Assembly: GCA_000721275.1 (NCBI GenBank)
Contig: JOFO01000054.1
Location: 1 to 35,024 of the forward strand
Length of the DNA: 35,024 nucleotides
Direction: 5' to 3'
DNA from: Microtetraspora glauca
Lineage (GTDB): Bacteria; Actinomycetota; Actinomycetes; Streptomycetales; Streptomycetaceae
Positions within the stretch are counted from its first letter, which is position 1; every line of letters begins with the position of its first letter. Positions 23,450 through 29,074 of the stretch are shown piece by piece. Made by a program: the position numbers and the translations under genes. The notes under the pieces were generated by a model. It did not search any database and was not told the origin of the DNA. It was given only the letters and a program-made list of their open reading frames with translations.

Positions 23450-24279
23450 GCGGCGTCGACACGGGGACCCTCGGCCTCGTCCTCGCCGCCTCGGCCGCCG
23501 CCGCCCTCGCCGTCATGCTGGTGACCTTCGCGATCGGCACCGTGCGGCGGCTGCACCGGCTCGTCGACGTCGCCTGGGGCATCGCGTTCGCGGCCGTCGC
23601 CGTCGTGTCCTGGCTGCTCGCGGCCGGGCACGGCGACGACGTCCGCCGAACCGCCGTCGCGCTCGCCACCGTCGTGTGGGGGCTGCGACTGGCCGTGCAC
23701 ATCGCCCGGCGCGGGCGTGGCCACGGGGAGGACCCCCGGTACGCGCGGATGCTCGCGCGCGGTCGCGGCCACCCCACCCTCTATGCCCTGCGGAAGGTCT
23801 ACCTCCTCCAGGGCGCCCTCGTCTGGGTCGTCTCCCTGCCCGTGCAGGTCGCGGTGCTGCTGCCCGGGCCGCCGGGGGCCACCGTCTTCATCGGGCTCGG
23901 GCTGTGGGCGGCGGGTCTCGCCTTCGAGGCGGTGGGGGACCACCAGCTCGCCCGTTTCAAGGCGGACCCGGCCAACCGGGGCCGCGTGATGGACCGGGGC
24001 CTGTGGAGCTGGACCCGCCACCCCAACTACTTCGGCGACTTCCTCGTCTGGTGGGGCCTCTACCTGACGGCTTGCGCGACCTGGCAGACCGCGCTGCTCA
24101 CCCTCGTCTCCCCGCTCGTGATGAGCGGTCTCCTGATCTGGGGCAGCGGCAAACGGCTCCTGGAGGCCCACATGGCGGACCGGCCGGGGTACGCCGCCTA
24201 CCGCTCCCGCACCAGCGGCTTCGTCCCCCTGCCACCCAGGACGCCGCGGTCCGGCGCCGCGGACCGTCCCCGGCCCTGA
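23446..24279 (+). CDS. DUF1295 integral membrane protein (steroid-reductase-like fold)
   Basis: The protein has 277 residues from GTG 23446, overlapping the methyltransferase stop. Six to seven hydrophobic helices are visible. The conserved C-terminal block is GLWSWTRHPNYFGDFLVWWG, then KRLLEAHMADRPGYAAYRSR. It matches DUF1295, a membrane family related to steroid 5-alpha-reductases and isoprenylcysteine methyltransferases that bind NADPH or SAM in that block. A role as a membrane reductase acting on the modified acyl chain fits the operon, but the reaction is unknown. Its stop codon forms half of a hairpin with the convergent litR stop. Confidence 0.87.
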   Translation: MSGVDTGTLGLVLAASAAAALAVMLVTFAIGTVRRLHRLVDVAWGIAFAAVAVVSWLLAAGHGDDVRRTAVALATVVWGLRLAVHIARRGRGHGEDPRYARMLARGRGHPTLYALRKVYLLQGALVWVVSLPVQVAVLLPGPPGATVFIGLGLWAAGLAFEAVGDHQLARFKADPANRGRVMDRGLWSWTRHPNYFGDFLVWWGLYLTACATWQTALLTLVSPLVMSGLLIWGSGKRLLEAHMADRPGYAAYRSRTSGFVPLPPRTPRSGAADRPRP

Positions 24280-24300
24280 AGGACCGCACGGCTCAGGGCC
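24272..24300. terminator. Bidirectional terminator built from two facing stop codons
   Basis: GGCCCTGA (24272-24279) and TCAGGGCC (24293-24300) are a perfect 8-bp inverted repeat with a 13-base loop. The TGA of DUF1295 and the TGA of litR (minus strand) are both inside the arms, so one hairpin ends both transcripts. Confidence 0.55.
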
Positions 24301-25411
24301 CGCCGCGCTCCGCCGCCTCCGTCTCCTCGGCCTGCTCCCCGTACAGCCGGCAGACGGCGGCGAGTGCCTCGCGCAGGCCGGCGGGGCGCACCATGCCCGG
24401 GCCGGGCGTACGGCCGAGCCAGCCGGGGCCCGCGAGGAGGACCAGGGCGGCGGTGCGCGCGCCTCGTACCCCGAACGCCGTCCCGGCCACGTGCCGGGCC
24501 AGCGCGTGGTTCGCGGTGGAGCGGGCCTGGGACCACAGGACGACGGCGGCCGGGCCGGAGCGCCGCACCGCCGCGTCCAGGGCGTCGGCCGGGACGGCCG
24601 CGCCGAACATCCGCGTCGGCAGGGAACGTTCGGCCAGCCCGGCGGCGAGCGCCTCCAGCGGCAGGGTGTGCTGCTCCGACGGGACGCACGCCAGCAGCAC
24701 CGGCGGGGCGGGGAACGCGGGCGCGGGCCCCGTGACGGCGGCCCGCCGCAGCGCGGTGGAGATGTGCCAGGAGAGCAGGTGTTCCACCTCGACGTAACGG
24801 TCGCCGGAGGACTCCCACTTGCGGCCCACGGCGTGCAGGGTCGGAGCCATGATCTCCTCCCAGGCGGTCACGAGCCCGTGGTCCGCGAGCGCCGCCCGCA
24901 GCAGCGCCTCCATGGCCGGCCCGTCGAGGCGTACGGCGGCACGGGCGAGCCCGCGGCACTCCTGCCGCACGTCGCCCAGCGGCAGACCACCTCCGCCGGC
25001 GCGACCCCGCGCCGCCACCGGCTCCGCCGCCGCGTCGGCGTCCGCCGGACGCCGTGCCACCGGTTCCGCCGCCGCGCCGGAGTGCCCCGGAGGGCGCGCC
25101 ACCGGCGCCGCCGCTTCCGCGCCGGGCGCGCCGGGCGTCGCCGCTGCGTCGTCCTCCATCGCCGCCCGCACCTCACGGGCGGCCCGCGCCGCCTCGGCCG
25201 GCGGGACGCCCGACGCCGTCAGACGGCACATCTCCTCCAGCATCGCGACATCGGCGGGGCTCCACCGCCGGTGCCGGCCGTCCCCGCGGACGGCGGGACC
25301 GATCCCGTACCGCCGTTCCCAGGACCGCACGGTGGTGGGGGAGACCCCCAGTCGGCGGGCCACGGCGCCCGTGGTGATCCCGTGCAGGGTGTCGTGCAGG
25401 CTGTCGTGCAT
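24293..25411 (-). CDS. litR: LitR/CarH-type MerR regulator with B12-binding domain
   Basis: The protein has 372 residues from ATG 25411. The MerR helix-turn-helix is at residues 11-40 (TTGAVARRLGVSPTTVRSWE, then RRYGIGP). An Ala/Pro-rich linker follows (about 85-140). The cobalamin-binding part has W199 and E210-H211 in KWESSGDRYVEVEHLLSWH, and SEQH with H248 as the likely lower axial ligand of cobalt. In this family adenosyl-B12 in the dark promotes tetramer binding to DNA and light releases it. An 11-bp direct repeat lies 14 bases upstream of its start, so it probably represses itself. SRPBCC and DUF2071 genes precede it on the same strand. Confidence 0.87.
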   Translation of the reverse strand: MHDSLHDTLHGITTGAVARRLGVSPTTVRSWERRYGIGPAVRGDGRHRRWSPADVAMLEEMCRLTASGVPPAEAARAAREVRAAMEDDAAATPGAPGAEAAAPVARPPGHSGAAAEPVARRPADADAAAEPVAARGRAGGGGLPLGDVRQECRGLARAAVRLDGPAMEALLRAALADHGLVTAWEEIMAPTLHAVGRKWESSGDRYVEVEHLLSWHISTALRRAAVTGPAPAFPAPPVLLACVPSEQHTLPLEALAAGLAERSLPTRMFGAAVPADALDAAVRRSGPAAVVLWSQARSTANHALARHVAGTAFGVRGARTAALVLLAGPGWLGRTPGPGMVRPAGLREALAAVCRLYGEQAEETEAAERGGP

Positions 25412-25424
25412 GGTCACCGCCGTA

Positions 25425-25442
25425 CGATGCGAAAGCGATGCG
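25425..25442. promoter_or_regulatory. 11-bp direct repeat at the litR start
   Basis: CGATGCG-AAAG-CGATGCG, identical in half-sites and period to the site before the sigma gene. It sits in the 46-base gap between the SRPBCC stop (25458) and the litR start (25411), which suggests that litR has its own autoregulated promoter. Confidence 0.6.
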
Positions 25443-25457
25443 AGGCGGGCGGCGCCG

Positions 25458-25895
25458 TCACGGGCGCCACGCCTGGGCGGCCGACGGCAGGCGGGTGACC
25501 ACACCGTCGGCCAGCCCCTCGAACTCCCCGCGCAGGAAGGGCGCGGCCAGCCGGGCAAGGCCCTTGAACCTCAGCGACGCCGCGTAGGTCAGCCGCGTGG
25601 ACGTGCCCTCTTCGGCGAACCGGAGGTCGTCCCGCGCGGTCACCGTCCGGTTCTCCCCGACGAACACGAGCCGCGCGGGCTCCCGCACGACGAGCTCGTA
25701 CCGCAGTTCGGTCGTACGGCCCCGGAAGCGCGACGTGTTCCGCCACCGCGCGCCCTGCCGCACCGGCCCGTCGTCGAGCCGCACGCAGCGGACGGTGCCG
25801 GGATCCCATTCCTCGGTCCGGGCGAAGTCCTCCAGATAGGCCACGACCTCGGGCAAAGGACGGCGCACCACCATCACCCGTTCCACGCTCACCAC
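25458..25895 (-). CDS. SRPBCC-family lipid/ligand-binding protein
   Basis: The protein has 145 residues; the start is one of two adjacent GTG codons at 25890-25895, with GGAGGAGGG upstream. It reads VERVMVVRRPLPEVVAYLED, FARTEEWDPGTVRCVRLD and RWRNTSRFRGRTTELRYELV. A long helix near the C-terminus (RFKGLARLAAPFLRGEFEGL) follows. This is the polyketide-cyclase/START-like fold with a deep hydrophobic pocket. In the context of the lipid genes it may bind or carry the modified fatty acid or a pigment, but no substrate can be read from the sequence. It is probably co-transcribed with DUF2071 upstream (157-base gap) and litR downstream. Confidence 0.82.
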   Translation of the reverse strand: MVSVERVMVVRRPLPEVVAYLEDFARTEEWDPGTVRCVRLDDGPVRQGARWRNTSRFRGRTTELRYELVVREPARLVFVGENRTVTARDDLRFAEEGTSTRLTYAASLRFKGLARLAAPFLRGEFEGLADGVVTRLPSAAQAWRP

Positions 25896-26052
25896 CGCAA
25901 CGGCCCTCCTCCCGCTGTCCGCCGGGACGCGCGACGGCCCCGGTCGTCAGGGATTCCGGCCGCCGGGCCCGACCGGATGCACCGACGGCGGCGAAGCGGC
26001 GACCGGCCCACCGACCGGCCGAGGGCCCGGACCGTGCAGAGCCTGGGGCGGG

Positions 26053-26940
26053 TCAGGAACCGCGGACGGGCAGTCGGGCACCGAAGCGCACGTGCAGGCC
26101 GGCGGAGTACAGGACGCTCACGGGCGGCGCGGACCGGGCGACCGGCAGGCCGGTGGCGGCCGCGACCAGTTCGTCGTCGAGCGAGAGCAACGCCGCCTCG
26201 CACAGGCGCCAGGGGTCGTGCCACAGGGGCCAGAAGTAGGTGCCACCCCGTTCGGGCGCGTGCAGCCCCCACCGAGCCGTCAGGAAGTCGTCCAGCGCGT
26301 CCGGGTCCCTCCGTCCCCCGGCCACGTCGGCCCAGACGCGCGAGCGCGGGCCCCCGGGACACCGGCGGCGGACGGTGTACAGCATCCGGTCGTCGAAGCG
26401 GAGCCGCCGGGCCGAGGCCCAGTGGTAGGGCAGACGGTACGCGGCCCGCGCCGCGAGCACCGGCAGCAGACGCGGACAGTCGAGACTGAGGAACACCACT
26501 CCGCGCCGCCCGTGACCGTCGACGCTGTAGAGCCGCACGTTGATCTCGGGGAACCGCCCGAGGACGGGGAGCGCGGGCCCTCGGGCGAAGGCGAGCTCCC
26601 GCATCTCGAAGAACACCAGCCCGACGAAGGTGCGCCCGTCGAACGTGTCGGGGCGGGTGCCCGGCGGGAAGAAGCCGGCCACGGCGCCGGGGGAGACGGC
26701 CCAGTGCACAAAGAGCAGATCGTGCCATTCCTGCCGGAAGGACAGGCCGGGGAGGGGGCGGGGCGCCGTGCGGGACACCGGCTCCGGGACCTCGGCCGAC
26801 GGCGTTCGGTGCGCTCCGCGACCGCTCTCGGGCGCGCGGTCCGGGAGCGGGAACCTCAGCGGCTCATCGGGGAGTTCGGCTGCCTTCGGCCTGCCTGCGG
26901 GGCAGTGCGGGGAATGTCGGACCATCCGGACGTTGCGCAT
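26053..26940 (-). CDS. DUF2071 (YqjF-like) protein
   Basis: The protein has 295 residues from ATG 26940 with GAGGAGGG seven bases before. After a proline-rich N-terminus of about 75 residues the domain reads FRQEWHDLLFVHWAVSPGAV, then FDGRTFVGLVFFEMREL. GRFPEINVRLYSVDGHGRRG, then VVFLSLDCPRLLPVLAA and YFWPLWHDPWRLCEAALLSL follow. This is the DUF2071 acetoacetate-decarboxylase-like fold found next to photolyase and CFA-type genes in light-responsive clusters of several bacteria. No catalytic lysine assignment is attempted. The upstream region carries degenerate 11-bp repeats shared with the divergent DUF6480 gene. Confidence 0.82.
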   Translation of the reverse strand: MRNVRMVRHSPHCPAGRPKAAELPDEPLRFPLPDRAPESGRGAHRTPSAEVPEPVSRTAPRPLPGLSFRQEWHDLLFVHWAVSPGAVAGFFPPGTRPDTFDGRTFVGLVFFEMRELAFARGPALPVLGRFPEINVRLYSVDGHGRRGVVFLSLDCPRLLPVLAARAAYRLPYHWASARRLRFDDRMLYTVRRRCPGGPRSRVWADVAGGRRDPDALDDFLTARWGLHAPERGGTYFWPLWHDPWRLCEAALLSLDDELVAAATGLPVARSAPPVSVLYSAGLHVRFGARLPVRGS

Positions 26941-27004
26941 GGAACCCTCCTCGGTCGGTCCCGAACCTCTCCCACCGTCCGGCATCGCCCGTGCCGCCAC
27001 AAGT

Positions 27005-27022
27005 CGCATCGTTCGTGCACCG
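27005..27022 (-). promoter_or_regulatory. 11-bp direct repeat facing the DUF2071 gene
   Basis: On the minus strand: CGGTGCA-CGAA-CGATGCG, followed by ACTTGTGGC. The second half-site plus flank (ACGATGCGACTTGTGGC) matches the block upstream of the sigma gene (ACGATGCGATTTGTGGC) at 16 of 17 positions. It lies 65-82 bases before the DUF2071 start. Confidence 0.55.
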
Positions 27023-27066
27023 CTGGAGCCGTGAGCGAGGTGCCGCGGCGGCGGCAGCCCCCATAT

Positions 27067-27084
27067 CGATGCATCATCGACGCG
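27067..27084 (+). promoter_or_regulatory. Degenerate 11-bp repeat facing the DUF6480 gene
   Basis: CGATGCA-TCAT-CGACGCG keeps the 7+4+7 arrangement of the proposed operator with one mismatch in each half-site. It lies 76-93 bases before the DUF6480 ATG and points away from the repeat at 27005-27022. Confidence 0.4.
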
Positions 27085-27159
27085 CCTCGCGCCCCCGGCT
27101 CCCGGGCGAGACGGTGGAGACCCGGCGGCGTCCGGCCGCTGCGACCCGAGGGAGCGATC

Positions 27160-27339
27160 ATGAGCGTGCCGTTCGTACCTCCTGAGGAGACCCCGCCCGC
27201 CGAGGGCTCCATCTCCTCGGCCCACCCCGAACGCGCCGACGGCGGTCCGTGGGAGCATCCGACGATCTGGGTCTCCGTCATCCTGCTCGGCGCCGTCCTC
27301 GGCGGACTCTTCTTCCTGTTCCGCGTCTTCGGCCTATGA
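27160..27339 (+). CDS. DUF6480-like single-span membrane protein (59 aa)
   Basis: ATG 27160 follows GAGGGA at 27148-27153. The product starts VPFVPPEETPPAEGSISSAH and ends with one hydrophobic helix (VSVILLGAVLGGLFFLFRVF). The PPxETPPAEGS motif before a C-terminal helix is what I recall of the actinobacterial DUF6480 family, which is often found near stress-regulated genes. It is probably a tail-anchored membrane peptide. It is divergent from DUF2071 with operator-like repeats between, and a strong terminator hairpin follows at 27391-27422. Confidence 0.72.
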   Translation: MSVPFVPPEETPPAEGSISSAHPERADGGPWEHPTIWVSVILLGAVLGGLFFLFRVFGL

Positions 27340-27347
27340 TCCCGCCC

Positions 27348-27393
27348 GCCGAGGCGGCATCCGATCCCCTCTGCCGAGGCGGCCTCCGATCCC
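27348..27393. repeat. 21-bp direct repeat after the DUF6480 gene
   Basis: Two 21-bp copies (27348-27368 and 27373-27393) starting GCCGAGGCGGC differ at one position and are spaced 25 bp apart. They lie between the DUF6480 stop and the terminator hairpin. Function is unknown; a local duplication is likely. Confidence 0.7.
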
Positions 27394-27422
27394 GTCCACC
27401 GGGTCACGTCCCGGTGGACGGG
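27391..27422. terminator. Strong bidirectional terminator hairpin
   Basis: CCCGTCCACCGGG (27391-27403) and CCCGGTGGACGGG (27410-27422) form a perfect 13-bp stem with a 6-base loop. It lies between the convergent ends of the DUF6480 gene and the GT1 glycosyltransferase (stop at 27430), serving both. Confidence 0.75.
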
Positions 27423-27429
27423 GAACCCC

Positions 27430-28812
27430 TCACCCGCGGCCCGGGACCACCGAAGCCATGGTCCGGGCCAGCCGCCGGGCCATCCAGTCCGGGCCCCTGC
27501 GCCGCACCTCGGACGTCCACCCCGGAAGACCGGGCGACCCCTCCGCCAGCAGCTCCCGCAGCGCCTCTCCGGCCGCGCGCGGAGTCAGCCGCGACGGGTC
27601 GAGGCAGAGCCCGAGGCCGGCCTTCTCCGCGTCGTGAGCGATGCAGAACTGGTCGCTGGAGAACGGCAGGACCAGCGCGGGCGTCCCCGAGACGACGCAC
27701 TCCGTGAAGGAGTTGTTCCCGCCGTGGTGGACCATCGCGTCCGCCCGCGCCAGCAGCCACCGCTGCGGCACGACGTCCGCGACGTGCACGTCCGGCCCCG
27801 CCAGAGGAGAGAGGGCACCCACGCGGTCGCCCGCGGCCACCACCACCGCGGCGTCGGGGACATGGGACCTGATCCCGCGCACGACGGCGGCCAGCACGTC
27901 GTCGCGGGCCGAGAGGAAGGTGCCGAGGGCGACGAGCACCAGCCGGCCGCGGACCGTCCGGAGGCGGCCCACCACCTCCTCCCACGCCCCGCCGGGACTC
28001 GGCTCCGTCAGCGGCGAGCAGTGTCCTCCGTAGAAGAACTCCGCTGTTCCCCGGGGATGTTCCGGCAGCCACGGGAACGGCGGGTAGGCGAACGCGACCG
28101 CGTGGGGCGAGGCCAGCGCGAAGGCGCGTCCGGGAGCCGGGGCGGTCGGCGCGTGAGCGCGCGCGACCTCGGCGAACCGCGCGGTGAACGCCTCCTCGGC
28201 GGCCTCCGCCGCGCGCCGCAGCTCGGCCAGCTCTCCCGCGTCGGGGCGGACCGCACGAGGCCACGTGCGGGGCACGCCGAAGAGGGCCTCGGGCCCGTGC
28301 GGCACATAGGTCGGGTGTCCGGGGCAGTACGTGGCGTACGGCAGGCCGAGGCAGTGCAGCGCCAGCGTCACCGGGTAGCTGAGCTGGTCGACCACGTACC
28401 AGTCGGGCGACAGACGGGCGTGCAGTTCCCGCAGCCCCGCGAGAACGGCCGACGGGTCCCCCAGCAGGTCCTCGCCGCGGTGCCGCGCCTGGGTGAGCAG
28501 GGCCGCGACGGCCCCGCGCCGGGTGGAGGCGAGGAACTCCTCCAGCCGCTCCGCCTCCCGGGCCTCCTGTCGGGTGGCCCGGGCGATGCCGGTGTTCGCG
28601 TTCCGCGTGACGGTCAGCGGTACGAACCGCACCCCCGCCGCCTGCGCGAGCGGGGCGAAGGACGGCGCGGTCGCCAGGTGCACCTCGCAGCCCGCCCGGG
28701 CGAGCGCCCCCGCCAGCACGGACAGGGGCTGGGCGTGCGAGAGGAAGGGAGGACTGACGACCACGACGCGCTGTCGGCGGGTTCCGGTGGCACCGGGACG
28801 CGAGTGCTTCAT
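27430..28812 (-). CDS. GT1 (UGT/macrolide-GT type) glycosyltransferase
   Basis: The protein has 460 residues; ATG 28812 is chosen (GGGGGAAAC upstream), with a longer start at 28857 possible. The N-terminal domain has VVVVSPPFLSHAQPLSVLAG with H26 as the likely catalytic base. The C-terminal nucleotide-sugar motif is HHGGNNSFTE (362-371), followed by TPALVLPFSSDQFCIAHDAE. This is the inverting GT-B family that puts UDP- or dTDP-sugars on lipids, carotenoids and natural products. No sugar-biosynthesis genes are near, so a common UDP-sugar is likely. It faces away from a GT4 enzyme across the 21-bp repeat array, suggesting co-regulation. The lipid-operon product could be the acceptor (inference). 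Confidence 0.85.
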   Translation of the reverse strand: MKHSRPGATGTRRQRVVVVSPPFLSHAQPLSVLAGALARAGCEVHLATAPSFAPLAQAAGVRFVPLTVTRNANTGIARATRQEAREAERLEEFLASTRRGAVAALLTQARHRGEDLLGDPSAVLAGLRELHARLSPDWYVVDQLSYPVTLALHCLGLPYATYCPGHPTYVPHGPEALFGVPRTWPRAVRPDAGELAELRRAAEAAEEAFTARFAEVARAHAPTAPAPGRAFALASPHAVAFAYPPFPWLPEHPRGTAEFFYGGHCSPLTEPSPGGAWEEVVGRLRTVRGRLVLVALGTFLSARDDVLAAVVRGIRSHVPDAAVVVAAGDRVGALSPLAGPDVHVADVVPQRWLLARADAMVHHGGNNSFTECVVSGTPALVLPFSSDQFCIAHDAEKAGLGLCLDPSRLTPRAAGEALRELLAEGSPGLPGWTSEVRRRGPDWMARRLARTMASVVPGRG

Positions 28813-28855
28813 GCCCGCGTTTCCCCCGCCCGCGTTCCGGCGGATGCGCGCGTGC

Positions 28856-28939
28856 ACGGCGCGGGGACCGCCTCGGCGCGGGCGGGGATCGCTTGGACGG
28901 GCACGGGGACCGCTTCGGCGGGGGCGGGTATCGCTTTGG
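28856..28939. repeat. Four tandem 21-bp repeats between divergent glycosyltransferases
   Basis: Four units at 28856-28876, 28877-28897, 28898-28918 and 28919-28939 share the core GGGGACCGCTTCGG with a few substitutions (GATCGCTTGG, TATCGCTTTGG), plus a partial fifth. The period equals two helical turns. They lie 44-127 bases upstream of the GT1 start and 136-219 bases upstream of the GT4 start, the expected place for iterated binding sites. A decayed coding repeat is the alternative, since 21 bp is also seven codons. Confidence 0.75.
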
Positions 28940-29074
28940 CGGGCGTCCGGAGACCGAGGGGCGCCGACCGCGACGACGTGGGGCCCGTACGGCCGCCGGC
29001 ACCCGCGGGTCCGTGCATCCGCGCCCCCGACCCCCGGCGAACAACTCCTCGCCGTCCGTCGTCGAGGAGTTCCG

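Noticed and set aside
24491..26489. Long plus-strand open frames opposite litR and DUF2071
   Set aside because: Arg/Gly/Pro-rich shadows without family motifs or ribosome sites.
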